The notes under the pieces were generated by a model, which ran no database searches, was not told the origin of the DNA, and worked only from the letters and a program-made list of their open reading frames with translations. A DNA stretch of 64,000 bases, from the NCBI GenBank assembly GCA_030549335.1, contig CM060192.1, forward strand, positions 21,642,157 to 21,706,156. Direction: 5' to 3'. Source of the stretch: Pontederia crassipes (Eukaryota; Streptophyta; Magnoliopsida; Commelinales; Pontederiaceae). Numbering within the stretch: position 1 is the stretch's first letter; every line of letters begins with the position of its first letter. Both the position numbers and the translations under genes were made by a program. Of the stretch, positions 36,070 through 47,640 are shown piece after piece.

Positions 36070-37459
36070 AACTGTAATGCCCCCAAAATCACCCCTCCTG
36101 CCACGTAGGCAGTCAAGTTGACCCTAGGAACGTTACACTGCCCACTACACTATTGACCATGACCATTCAACAAAATGGCATACGTGGAATCGATATAATA
36201 CGAAATATAATCAAAGACTCTAATGCGGAAGTTTAAACATTGGAATGTCAAGAGACATCAATAGCTAATATAGTTAGTAACAAAGTGGAGAACAATCCCA
36301 GATTAACAAGTTCTTCAAAAAGGAGATTCGATATGCGAAAGATCATGATGTCCATGAATAACAAGTAAATCCTAACACTGAATGCAACTAATAGATCTTG
36401 ATGATGTAATTAGTCATGTGCAGCGTTCATCAAGTCTGGGCGCTTCCACACCTCATTGAGCAGCATTCTCACCTATAAAATTCTAATGCAGGGAAATCGA
36501 ATACCCATAAGCAAAAAGCCCAATACAATAATAATATAGACGGTGAAATAGGGATCAATGATAATCATAGCAATAATATATCAGTGATGAATAGTACTAT
36601 ACTTTGACTTCTATACATTGACTATAATGGGTCAATACTTCACGCTTTAACAATATCAATATTTGTACTCTGTTCTTTACTATGACTATACTTTGTCTTT
36701 ACTCTACATTATCTTTACCGTGCCATGTTCCATACTTTATTGTACCATGTTCAATACTGTACAATACTTTACTTTGCATTTGCATTGCTGTGAGTTACAC
36801 TACGTCTTTTACATTACTATGGTATCCTTAAAGTTAGTTGTCCTATGCGAGCTCGACTTTATTAGATTGGGATGTCAGAGGTGCTTCTATGAATTTGTAA
36901 AGCCAGTAAGCCCATAAAAGGAATGGGGGTGTGACAATGCATCACCCAGTTCGGAATGTAGGTGGAAGATGACCTACACCCTAGGAACAGTGGTCATTTA
37001 AGAACTTGTAGGTTCACTGTCTCCTCAGTTAGCTACCCATCCATCTGGCTCAATACTATGTTCTTTGGGGGAAGGAGTGTGACCAATGCATCACCCTTCT
37101 TCGAGACATAGGTGGGAAAGATCCTAAAGTCTCAGGAACAGTGGTCATTGAAGACCAATAGGTTCGCTATCTCCTCAGCTAACTACATGCCCCTCTCTAT
37201 ACCATACTGTAATTTTTGTTCCATACAATGGGGCGGCACATAACAATCCCATATCTTTATCTTTGTTTTAGGTATCTTTGCTTTATCATATAGTCTATGA
37301 ATCGGGAATCAAAAGGGCATTAATGTCTATATGATAGGACTCTACTAGTATCGGTGAACTGGTTATAGTCTCCGATTAGAATTTATGAGTCGGACACAAG
37401 TTGGGTCTGAATTCGATTCGGACCATGTCTATATCAAGATTAATTCAATATCTCTCTAT

Positions 37460-37900
37460 GGTTTGAGTAGGTCGAACTGATTGGTTTGGACCAATGGATT
37501 TGACTGAACCGGTCGATCTGGACTAGCTAGCCTAACTGGACCGGTAGACCGTTCCTCAATATCGGTCGATCGGTTCTCTTGAATTGGTCGACCCTTATTC
37601 TCTTTTGGATGTCTGTGGATCAGTCGACCATACGCAAAGAGCCGGTCGACCGATTACTCTAGGATCGGTCGACCGTATTGATGATCGATCGACCGATCGT
37701 AAGGTCATGAGGACACACACTACGCGTCGGATCGGTCGACCGTCTAGAAGATCGATCGACCGATCACGATGTCTGAATTGTCTATTAAGAGATAGATCGG
37801 TCGACCGCTCTAGTGAGGCTGGTCGACAGATCGAAGGAACTCTTGCGAGTTCTTCGCACGGATCGGTCGACCATTGATATTATCGGTCGACTGGTCCCTA
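37460..37900. repeat. GGTCGACCG palindrome cluster in the 5' LTR
   Basis: Counterpart of 29340-29860, with the 67-bp unit present once. Many copies keep the full CGGTCGACCG core. Confidence 0.85.
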
Positions 37901-38183
37901 CGATAAAATAGGGCCGCCGAACTTCATCCTCGATTTCGGCGGTCTTCCGGTTGTCAAATCATCACGACATGAATACGAAAAATGTAGATAAAGATCTCAG
38001 GATCATGATGGACTATTCTTATGCATTAAACAATCCGTATTTCTTCGTCTAGGGATTTAAAATGCTAGGGTACCTTCTTTCGTCGGTTTCGGGTTCTCCG
38101 GATCGCTGTCGTCGTACGGTCGATCGCCGATCGTTCCTGGTCAGCGAGGGGAGTTCGCCTGGTCCTTGCGCACGTCGAGGAAG

Positions 38184-38467
38184 GATCGCCGTGCATCGAT
38201 GGTCGTCGGTCATTGCAGTTTGGTCACCTTTGTTTCGCACGTCCGCCGGAGTCGCGGAAGAAGAAGAAGAAGAAGAAGAAGAAATGGAGGCGAGGGGAGA
38301 GCGACAGTCGGCAGGGCATCCAAGGCGACTGTCGCTCTCCCCTCACCTCTGTTTCTTCTTCTTCTTCTTCTTCTTCTTCTTCTTCTTCTTCTTCCGCGAC
38401 TCCGGCGGACGTGCGAAACAGAGGCGACCAAACTGCAACGACCGATGACCTTCGACGCACGGCGATC
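38184..38467. repeat. Long inverted duplication with GAA and TTC arms
   Basis: Arm 38184-38310 (including GAA x9) is repeated in reverse complement at 38326-38467 (including TTC x about 14) with a 15-bp spacer. Arms agree closely outside the triplet runs. The partner LTR has only the first arm followed by different sequence. The structure could form a hairpin of well over 100 bp. Confidence 0.88.
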
Positions 38468-38663
38468 GTGGGGCGAGATCAGGGGAGGATTTACCTCCCA
38501 TGTCGGCCGTTTCTTTAGACGATGTTTCCTTTTTTTTATTTCGATTTCGTTTCGAATTCTTCCTTAATTGCTAATCCAATTTGATTTTTCAGTTGATTTC
38601 CATGAATTGCATTGATTTCGAATTTTTGAAACGTTTCTTTCTTTGAATTTTGTAGACTTTACA

Positions 38664-38741
38664 GGACGGCCCTCCTCATAACATCGTCTACAATTCTCTT
38701 TTGCTCTTAAGTCGAAGTTAATCTCATTTTTTGGAAAAAAA
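38664..38741 (+). pseudogene. 3' end of the interrupted LINE fragment
   Basis: Starts with the GGACG duplication and continues the last RNase H codons before a stop. A short A-rich run at 38733-38741 may be the decayed poly(A) tail. Joining 27956 to 38669 restores continuous LINE-type sequence. Confidence 0.55.
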
Positions 38742-39244
38742 AGATTGATTATTGTATTTTCACCCGAGCAGTCCAGTTCATCCGTTTGAACCACACTTGT
38801 CAATTGCTGAATTGTCTATCATTGTTCTAACTGTCGATTACGCATCCAATGGTCATGAAAGTAGGTACGACTGTCCACCCATTTAAATAGGGTTGACCTC
38901 CATTAAAGTCATACAAAATAGTTTTGATTGTGTTTTTGGCGGCACGTTATCATCGGACGATTTATGGCAACATTGTGAAGCATTAAAATAAGGTGCATAC
39001 ATTTTTCATCTATATGATTAACATATTTAATTGTTTCTTAGGGTAGATTTAATTATTTTAATTAAACTTCCGCAGGCGCACTCCGATCTATTAGCTTTAA
39101 AGTGCATCATTTGTCATACGCAGAGTTTCACGTCCTATGATTACGTAGCAAGAGAGACGGGGAGAAAAGAAACATTTCCACGTCCTGTAAGAAGAATCAA
39201 GAATCTCGTCGGTGAAGGTGTCAAAGATTGAGACGGAGATAGTG
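38742..39244. promoter_or_regulatory. Region upstream of the RING gene
   Basis: Non-coding. It would contain the promoter and 5' leader of the RING gene if that gene is expressed. No convincing TATA box with fixed spacing was identified. Confidence 0.3.
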
Positions 39245-39892
39245 ATGTCGAGCGAACCAAGCGCCCGCTGATCAGAACGAAATCTACGAGGGCGGCGACA
39301 CTACGTCCATAATAATACTTGTGATCTTGGTCATTGTTATGAACGTCAGCTTTGTGATCTCGGTGCTGGCGGGCCGGAAGTATCTGAAGAGGATGAAGGA
39401 CGAGGAGATGACGATGATGGCGGCGATTGCGGATTTTGAGTCCAGGGTCGCTGATGAAGAGCGGAGGGCAGCTGCGGAGGCGAGGGAAGCGGCGGAGAGG
39501 GCTGCTACGGAGGCCATGGCAGCGGCGTTGGCATCTTGGGTGGCCTCCCTATTGAAGAAGTGAAGGCAGCCCGGAAGGAAAGGAGAACGGCGGAGGAGAG
39601 GGGAAAGGCCCCCGCGAACGAGGCCGCGGAGGCTTCCTCATCATCCAGCGCGCCCCCGTCGACGACCAACGACAAGTACGTCTTCGTTTACTCCGATGAG
39701 GTCGACAGTACTGAGAAGTCCGTCTGCACCATTTGTTATGACGAGTTACAAGACGGCGATGCGGTGAAGCGTATAGCGCAATGCGGCCACACGTTCCACG
39801 TCAACTGCTTGATCGGGCACGTCGCGGCGAGGTGCTGCGCTGAGACTCGTCCCTTGTGTCCCCTGTGCCGCGGCCCTATCCTTGCGTATTGA
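39245..39892 (+). CDS. RING-H2 finger protein, probable membrane E3 ubiquitin ligase (two apparent frameshifts)
   Basis: The C-terminal part (about 39564-39892) ends in a RING-H2 finger: CTICYDEL, CGHTFHVNC and CPLC give the Cys3-His2-Cys3 order that binds two zinc ions and recruits an E2 enzyme. The N-terminal part has one hydrophobic segment (LVIVMNVSFVISVL) followed by a charged, Ala-rich helix (REAAERAATEAMAAAL), so it resembles ATL-type membrane RING ligases. An ATG at 39245 reads eight codons, then the coding signal moves to another frame near 39268 and back near 39563. The two shifts cancel, so this may be sequencing error, a short intron, or a young pseudogene. High GC contrasts with the flanks. 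Substrate unknown. Confidence 0.6.
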
Positions 39893-41544
39893 TACGTGAT
39901 CCCTTTTTAATTTGTGGCCGCACGGGCCAAAGCCATATATGCAATTTAACTCTCTGATGGATGGTGTGGTGCATTGATGTCACCGGGCCAAAAGCATATA
40001 ATGCATCTTCATATTCAATGTGTTGTTGAATATACTGCTCCCATTTTCTTGTCGATGCAAACTTTCTTCTTTACCAGTGGATCTTGTTGATAAAGATCGT
40101 ATCGCAATATACAGCTTGCATGGATTCTTTACAATGATCGATATTTTTAATGGGTTACGAAACTTAATGAACCTCTTGGTGTATGTTTAATTAATAGAGT
40201 TCTCTTTATACGAGTCATACGTATACCAATCATGCACGTAGTATGTAGACTTGTTTTCTGTATATGAGTCGACTGCGTAATTCTGCTTTACGAGTCGCGT
40301 TTTATGTTATCTTATTATATGTTTTGTCCGGGAAATGAAAAGAAAGAATTAATTATCATTTTGTGTAATTGCAGAACTGCTAGTCCTGAATTAATTATAT
40401 TCTTATCTTTTTTTACCATAATTTTGCATGCATTCAGGAAGCCGGTTGATGTTAGGAGAGAGAGCTATAATATATGATATACATACATACACAGAAAAGA
40501 TTTTGATCTTTTGTGATTCGCCATTTCAAAACTGGCACTAGTGCTGGCTGCTATATAACCCACCTTTCTATGTACCGGACTAATTATATTTGCTACTACA
40601 AACTACATTACAATTACTCGGAAAAAGAACATTCATAAACGAAGAAATTACTCAATACAATTTCTGCGTAACGTAAACTCAGACGTCAATAATCAACTCA
40701 ATTGTACGTCTTTCTAACTTCTAAGAATTGCCCTCTCTTAAGGACGATAACAGTTTCTTCCTGGTCCATTTTTCATTTTTAAGTTATTGCATGCATGTAT
40801 TCAGAATTTATTAGTATTCTCGAGCTATGACCCTGTTTTGATTAAAAGATAATCATCATAATTTATACAAATTACCTTTTAATTTTATTGACATGTTTAA
40901 TTTTTATATATTTTGTTCATAAGTTACGGTTTTACTGTCATTTAACATAGAAAGGTAATTTCATAAGGTAATAGTCTTATTGTTAGAAAACATGCGTGTT
41001 TCTCCACGGGAATGATTTTTGTCTAGGGATTTGGTCGATTATACGGGGAAATATATATAATTAGAGGAGTGATTTTGTAACTGAAAATATTATGACTGAC
41101 TATACTTCTAAATAATTGCATAATGAGTAATGGCATGTCTTTAATTAATTAGAGAGGAGGTTGATTACATTCCTAAATAAGTAATTGTAAACTGAAATTT
41201 TTATGTGGCTGATTTTCCTCTGAAATAAATAATTGTATAGGTGAAAAATTATGGATGCGATGAATTTTGGAGTCACAATAAGTAACTAATTGAAGGTGTA
41301 ATTATTTATGAGAGAAGGCTATAATTGTGCAAATTAACTTAGAAAAAAATGATAATTGACATATTGCACACACATATTATGGCTAAAAAAATATCACACA
41401 TAATAGGAACCTTATGGATGGCGCCACCACCGCGATGAGGGGCTTATTCTCATTGAAAAGGGAGAGGTTAAGGATTGTGGTGAAGCCATGCTCTAGGAGT
41501 TGTACGTCAAAATGGGATAGGAGGGCGACAAGGGACTAACGACA
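39893..41544. other. Non-coding region downstream of the RING gene
   Basis: AT-rich. The first 200 bases would hold the 3' UTR. I see no further gene or clear repeat up to 41544; a short GC-richer patch at 41410-41540 has no sustained frame. Confidence 0.4.
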
Positions 41545-42290
41545 TGAAATCCATCCTAAAAATTTTAGGAATTTTGAGAAAATTTTGCATCGTTGACCCG
41601 TTCGGCATACATCAATTAACAACGAAAGACTTAATAACTTACTTAAAAAATTTACAATAAATAAAAACTTTTTCAAAACCATATAATATGTGTTCTTCTA
41701 ACATCTCATGAGTCATCAGATGCCTAAAGACTTCATTACATAGTGAGCATCAATGTTCTACTAAAATTATAAAAGTTATTAAACTTAAGCATGTGCAATA
41801 GAGCTACCATCCATCAATTAATCTTGGTTACCTACACGGATTCATAGTGCAGGATTTTCTTGTTAGATTATGTGCATATAACCTATCAATACTATATGCA
41901 ATGCATCTGTCATCATCATATCAATACATACATGTAAACATGCATGTCATGAGCTATTCTTATATTACAATACATCATATTTATCATTCTTGACATAACA
42001 TTAGTTGGAACATTTAAAACTGTGTACATTCTTACTTGAGAACCATCTATCTCCTATGAAGATCATACAATAAAGAGATGCATCTATCGTAATCGTGAAC
42101 ATACATGACATACATTTATCATTACACCTTAGTTTCATTATCATGTACATCTTGTGAGTTTCATTATAACTCCTTAATCCTTATTTGTTGATTAATGTCT
42201 TTCATTCCTTACCTTACATTTCTTCAGGATTACTTTATAATCCTTTAGACATTCATTTATCTTACTTTCACATATTTATCATATAATATT
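41545..42290 (-). repeat. Decayed LTR fragment related to the solo LTR at 6605
   Basis: Begins TGAAATCCATCCTAAAAATT, like TGAAATGCTCCCAAAATT at 6605, and later shares the phrases cctacacggattcatagtgcag (with cctgcacggatccatggggtgcag at 7023) and repeated catgcatgtcatgagct. Only about the first 740 bp are represented and identity is low. Confidence 0.45.
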
Positions 42291-42650
42291 ATTAGAGTAA
42301 ATTTCATTTTCAACCATGGTCATCCAACTTAGGGGGTATTCCTAGTAAGGTCATCCAATTTCACTTTGTAACACCACGATAATCAAACTTTAGAAACGTT
42401 TCAACTGAGATCATCACGACAGGTTATAGCAAGTAAATCTGTAAATGATTGACGTGGATGCTTACGTGGCACCACGTCAATATTTTCTCACTTCCACGTT
42501 AGTTTTAAAAAATAAAAAGTGCTACGCCATCATTTTTCTCTCGGCTCTACCTAAACTTAATTTTCTATCTACATGGTCATCTAACTTTTTAAAACTTTCA
42601 GACAAGATTTTTCAATCGCGATCATTATTAAAAGCTTAAAAAAATAATAA
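42291..42650. repeat. Unassigned interspersed repeat, MITE-like
   Basis: The phrase ggtcatccaactt occurs at both ends of the block (near 42322 and, as ggtcatctaactt, near 42574), and the interior is non-coding with a short inverted pair (gacgtgg...cacgtc near 42460). Terminal repeats and duplication could not be fixed. Confidence 0.3.
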
Positions 42651-42854
42651 ATAATAATGCCTAATAAATATAAAAATAAAAAAATGAAGGCATTTAGACT
42701 GACTCGGTATATTTTTTGGCATGACCCACTCGGATAGAGCCAACCAAATTTTTAATGTGTATTAAATATATAATATTATTGTTAATTAATAATTTTTAAT
42801 TAAGTAAATAAAAAATTAAATAATAGCATATCGATTAAATTTTTGCACTAAAAT

Positions 42855-43227
42855 TTAAAGTAGAGTCTTCACCGTGCCATTATACATCCTTAACTTCACC
42901 CTGTCACGTCCAACAATCTGAACTGCAGTATCATCTCCGAGCATGACATCCCATCTATTATACTCCTCATATTCACAAAACCAGTGTCTATGAGGTGTCA
43001 TATGGTACGAAGCACTAGTATCTATGAGCCAAACATCCTTATCTGATTGTGCCATACATGCAGAAGCCATATACATATCCCTTGCTTCAGCCTTCTTTTT
43101 GTCCGAGGTTGACTCAGCTTCTTTCTTATGAATCGGCTTGTTTTTGCAATCTCGCTTTAGATGGCCCCACTCTTGACATCTCCAGCATTGCACATTTTTA
43201 TCTCTACTCATCGAACTCCCACGAGAT
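42855..43227 (-). pseudogene. Older Ty1/copia element: zinc knuckle and protease, split from its gag
   Basis: The minus-strand frame shows a gag zinc knuckle (CWRCQEWGHLKRDC) and then the copia protease start (VWLIDTSASYHMTPH, with DTSAS where DSGAS is typical). It stops near 42855, after KLRMYNGTVKT, so integrase, RT and RNase H are missing. The 5' side is cut by the SIRE-like element at 43228 and continues at 52640. Thr for Gly after the active-site Ser is unusual and probably inactivating. Confidence 0.75.
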
Positions 43228-44238
43228 TGTTGAATCCTATGTTTTGATGATAACAAATTAAAATGGACATAAAAGTTACTAATTTATGCTCAAGTAGTGA
43301 TAATACAGGTGTAGAATTGATATGAACAGATTCGCCGAAGAAATCGTCAAATTTAAAGTTGAAAGAAAAGTTTTCAGCACGACCGATCGACCCATCGGTC
43401 GACCGACCAAAAGCACCGGTCGACTGATATTCGGTGGAAGAAAAAATGAGAAGATACCGGTCGACGTCGAGACTAAACCGGTCGACAATAATTTAGACTG
43501 ATCGACGTTGAGACATTACCGGTCGTTGTATCGATCGTAGGACCAGTCGACCAGACAACGTCAAAGTGCATAAATGAGACAACGGTCACATAGACCGGTC
43601 GATCGGCCCATCCCAGCGGTCGACCGGCCCATCAGTCAAATGAACAGTAACGATTAGAATTTTGAAGAGAAATTTTGGGGAGACTTTTTGAACGAAATCT
43701 CACCCCTAAGAGCTTATAAAATGAGTGCCAAAGCCTGAAGAAAATTCATCCAAGCAAGAAAGAACATCCTAGAGACCCTTTCAAATTTTTGAGCATAGAG
43801 TTGCAAATTTCTTTCCTTTTCTTTTCTTAGTCTTGAGAGAGAAAATTTTTTGTAAAAGAAAAGAGTTAGAGGGAACATTTCCTTTCTGAATCTAGTGAGA
43901 TTGAGAGCTCCTTGTATAGAGGTGTGCCTAGCCTCTTGAGCAAAGAAGAATGCGTGATTGTTTAAAGAGGGTTGTTCTCTCCCTACAAGAAAAGAGAAAG
44001 AGAGTGAATCTCTGGCGGTCTCGAGGTCGAGAAGTCGGAGCGGGAACGTAGGCTAAAGTATTGGGGCCGAACCTCTCAACATATTATGATTTCTTGTGTT
44101 TATTCTTTATTCTTCATCTACGCATTATCCTTATTTTTTTGTGATCGTTTTCATCGATTTTCTCCGAAGGTGAATTTTTGGAAAATTTAATTTCACCAAT
44201 TCACTCCCGCCCCCCCTCTTGGTGCTTTCGATCCTACA
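43228..44238 (+). repeat. 5' LTR of the SIRE-like element
   Basis: 1011 bp, TGTTGAATCC to ATCCTACA. It closely matches 51620-52639; most visible differences are C/T or G/A. It carries GGTCGACCG-type motifs at 43380-43630. Confidence 0.92.
43380..43630. repeat. GTCGAC motif cluster in the copia LTR
   Basis: About eight copies of ccGGTCGAC or GGTCGACCG variants. The partner LTR has them at 51770-52035, generally with more intact CpGs. Confidence 0.8.
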
Positions 44239-44240
44239 AT

Positions 44241-44253
44241 TGGTATCAGAGCC
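44241..44253 (+). promoter_or_regulatory. Primer-binding site (tRNA-Met) of the SIRE-like element
   Basis: TGGTATCAGAGCC two bases after the 5' LTR, an exact match to the usual plant initiator-tRNA-Met site. Confidence 0.92.
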
Positions 44254-44294
44254 AAGTTGCTCTTGCTTTAAGATTTAAAAATATCTTTAGAGCT

Positions 44295-45954
44295 ATGGCA
44301 TCAAGTGGTTCCGGTTTTTTCGAAGGTCAATCAATTAATCATCCTCCACTATTTAATGCATCGAATTTTGCATATTAGAAAATTAGGATGCAAGCCTATG
44401 TTTGTTCTATTGATATTGATATGTGGGACATTATTCAAAATGATTTTGATTTAAGTAAGAAAAAACCTTTTGAATATACCGAAGGAGAAAGACTTTCAGT
44501 AAAATTAGATTGGAAAGCTAAAAATATTTTTTTATCGTGCTTTGGATCCAACGGAGTTTAATCGAGTTTCTAGTTGTGAAAGTGCTAATAATATTTGGAA
44601 AAAAACTCATTATTACTCATGAAGGAACGGATAAAGTTAAGGAGTCTAGATTAAATATTTTAAATCATCACTATGATTCTTTTAAAATGCTTGAAAATGA
44701 ATCTATTAATGAGATGGTTGTTCGTTTCAATGATATTACAAATAGCTTAGCCTCTTTGGGCGAGCCAAGGACTAATCCTCAAAAAGTGAAAAAGTTTTTC
44801 AGGTCTCTCTCCTCCAAGTGACATACAAAGAGGACGGTGATTGAAGAAAATGACTTAAACAAGTTGAACTTTGATGATCTTATAGGTTCACTATTGACCT
44901 ATGAGATCGGAATCAAGGAGGATGAAGAAGCAAATATTTCAAAAAGAAAAACGCTTGTATTGAAAGCAAATAAAGATGAGGAAGATACAAGTGAAGAAGA
45001 TGAGGATCTTGATGAAAAGAAGCTTTCTCTATATGCAAAGAAGCTTGACAAATATCTCAGGTTCGCTAAGAAGAAGAAAGGCTATTCCAAGAGAAGATCA
45101 TTAAGCAAAAGCAAAATAATTTGCTTTGAATGCAAAAAGATTGGACACTACAAAAATGAATGTCCAAATTTGGTCAAAAAGGAAAAAGATGAAGAAAGCT
45201 CAAAAAGGAAGAAAAAGGCTCTCCAAGCCACTTGGGACGAAAGTGAAGATGAAGAGAATGACTCCAACACCTCTTCCAGTGATGACGAGGAAGCCTACAT
45301 ATGTCTAATGGCTAATAGCCATGAGGTATCATCTAACTCCTCTAACTATAGTGATAGTGAATCTTTCAATGTGCATAAGGAGTTTAGAGGTCTAATCAAT
45401 AAATATGGATGCCTAAAAAAGAAATACGATGAGATAAAAATAAAGTTTGAAAATTTACAAAAGAAAAATAAGAATGTTAAAGCAGGTGAAAAGTGTGATA
45501 TATTGAATAAAGAAAACTCTAGCTTAGAACTCTAAATCGAAGAATTGAAAATGGAAAATAGTGCACTAAAATCAATATGTAAAAGACAAATTGTAGAAAG
45601 TGCATGTTTGAACAAAGAAATTAATCAATTGAAACTTGAACTTGAAAAATTCTCAAATGGAAGTAAAATGTTAGATGCCATGCTTAGCGGATCTAGAATT
45701 TCTTCAAACAAAAAAGGACTTGGCTTCACCTCTTTTGAAAAGAAGAACGACAAAAGAATCTTATTTGTTAAAGCATCGCATGATTACACAAGATCACGAA
45801 TTGTTTATTTTCATTGTGGATATGAAGGGCATTATTCTTATGATTGCATAATTATGAAAGGAATAAGTAAAGGAATGAAGAAAATTTGGGTCCCGAAAAG
45901 GACCATGGCTAACCAAGATGGACTAAAGCAAGTTTGGGTACCAAAAACATGAAA
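44295..45954 (+). pseudogene. Copia gag with coiled coil and zinc knuckle
   Basis: The ATG at 44295 (MASSGSGFFEG) fits the expected gag start. An in-frame TAG at 44376, where a Trp is usual in this family (FAY*KIRMQAY), and a frameshift near 44545 break it. Further in are the capsid region (HHYDSFKMLENESINEMV), an acidic/lysine-rich linker, a zinc knuckle CFECKKIGHYKNEC (45122-45163), a long Glu/Lys coiled-coil region, and a second knuckle-like site HCGYEGHYSYDC near 45812 whose first Cys is Tyr. The length suits the large gag of SIRE elements. Several more stops are present, for example at 44819 and 45535. Confidence 0.85.
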
Positions 45955-47640
45955 CTCCTAACTTCTTTTTTGTAGGAAGCTTCTATATACAATGAAGGTA
46001 AATGGTATTTGGATAGTGGATGTTCAAGACATATGACCGGCAATGCCTCAAATTTCATCAATTTGAAAAAGAAAAATGGAGGAAAAGTCACTTTTATAGA
46101 CAATAGCAAAGAAAGAGTAATTGGTATAGGTAATATTGGTAAGAATGACAAAGTAAATTTAGAAAATGTTTAGCTTGTTGAAAATTTAAAATCTAATCTA
46201 ATTAGCATAAGTCAACTTTGGGATAAAAATTATTTAGTTAAATTTGACAATGACAAATGTTTGATACTAGATGAAAATAACAAAGTTTTACACATGGGAT
46301 TTAGGTACAATAATGTATACAAAATTGATTTTGATAGTTTGAAAAATGAAAAATGTCTTAGTGTCATGCATGATGACATAAACTTGTGGCATAGAAGATT
46401 AGGACATGCAAATTATAAATTGATAAATAAACTCTCAAATCATGAATTAGTTAGAGGCTTACCTAAGATCAAATTTGAGAAAAACAATATTTGTGATTCA
46501 TGTCTAAAAGGTAAACAAACCAAAATTTCTTTTAAATTAAAAGGAGTTATTAGTACGCATAGGGCCTTGAAACTTTTACATCTTGATTTATTTGGGCCTA
46601 TTGATGTGACAAGTTTGGAGGAAAAGATATATATTTGTAATTGTTGATGATTTCTCTCATTTCACTTGGACAATTTTTCTTGCTAGTAAAGATGAGACAC
46701 TAAACATGTTTTCCAAATTTGCAAAAAGAGTTCAAAAAGAATTTGAACAAAAGATTTCAAAAATTAGAAGTGACCATGGAGGAGAGTTTGAAAATCATAA
46801 ATTTGAATCATTTTGCAAAGAAAATGGAATTACCCATAATTTTTCAACTCCTAGAACACCTCAACAAAATGGAGTAGTAGAAAGAAAAAATAGAACTATA
46901 CAAGAAATGGCTAGAATAATTTTAAATGAAAGCAAGTTACCGAAATATTTTTGGGCGAAAGCCGTAAACACATCATGCTATGTTCTCAATAGAATTCTAC
47001 TTAGACTCTTGAAAAGAACACATGTTTTGAAATGCTATTTGGTAAGAAACCAAATATCTCATATTTTAAAGTTTTTGGATGTAAATATTATATTTTGAAT
47101 ATCAAAGATAATCTAAGCAAATTTGATTACAAATGTGATGATGGTATTTTTCTTAGTTATTCTAGTACAAGTAAAGGCTATAGAGTGTATAACAAAAGAA
47201 CATTAGTTGTTGAAGAGTGTATTAATGTTAAATTCGAAACTAATGATTTTTTGAGCAAACAAGCACATGATGATGATGAAGAAATAGTTGAAGTACAAAG
47301 AAAACTTAAAGTTGTGGACATAGAGGAAGCAAAAGTTTACACTCCAAAGGTGGAAGAAATGGAAGTACCTCAAAGAGAAGAGAATCAAATCATTCCAAGA
47401 AATTGGAGACATGCCTCATCACATCCACTTGATCAAGTTATAGGCAATTTAAATGAAAGCATAAAAACTAGAAATTCTTTAAAAAATCTATGTGCTTTTT
47501 TGGCTTTCCTTGCAAATTATGAGCCCAACAATATAAATGAAGCACTTGAAGATTCAAATTGGATAAATGCAATGCATGAAGAATTAAACAACTTTGAAAG
47601 AAATCAAGTGTGAAAACTTGTAGAAAGACCCAAGGACGAT
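45955..47640 (+). pseudogene. Copia protease and integrase
   Basis: Protease: WYLDSGCSRHMTG near 46003-46040 (catalytic DSG at 46012-46020). Next is the gag-pre-integrase HHCC module (LWHRRLGHANYKLI...CDSCLKGKQTK, 46384-46520) and the integrase core with LLHLDLFGPID, IRSDHGGEFEN and PQQNGVVERKNRT, so the Asp-Asp-Glu triad is visible. A frameshift near 46635 and others near 47035 break the frame. The 47200-47600 part is the variable C-terminal extension. Confidence 0.88.

Larger units (their letters stand above)
27957..38663 (-). mobile_element. Full-length Ty3/gypsy chromovirus (Tekay-like), inactive
   Basis: A 10.7-kb element on the minus strand: 5' LTR 36073-38663, primer site, gag, protease, reverse transcriptase, RNase H, integrase with chromodomain, purine tract, 3' LTR 27957-30590. 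The perfect duplication GGACG flanks it (27952-27956 and 38664-38668). Order PR-RT-RH-IN defines Ty3/gypsy, and the C-terminal EEQPTEILEY...ATWE module after GPF/Y is the Tekay/del type. LTRs start TGTAA and end TTACA; the outer T of the 3' LTR copy is changed. Stops in gag and integrase and changed catalytic residues in RT and IN make it non-autonomous. Confidence 0.9.
36073..38663 (-). repeat. 5' LTR of the Tekay-like element
   Basis: 2591 bp, bounded by TGTAATGCCCC and GACTTTACA on the plus strand. It shares the palindrome cluster (37460-37900). It differs from the 3' LTR by many transitions, one fewer 67-bp unit, and an inverted duplication at 38184-38467 that replaces part of the sequence still seen at 30330-30400. 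Confidence 0.88.

Noticed and set aside
38062-38567. Open frames across the inverted GAA/TTC segment of the 5' LTR
   Set aside because: Same microsatellite artefact, within an LTR.
44837-45535. Lys/Glu-rich frame as a host coiled-coil gene
   Set aside because: It contains the gag zinc knuckle and sits in order between the copia capsid and protease regions.
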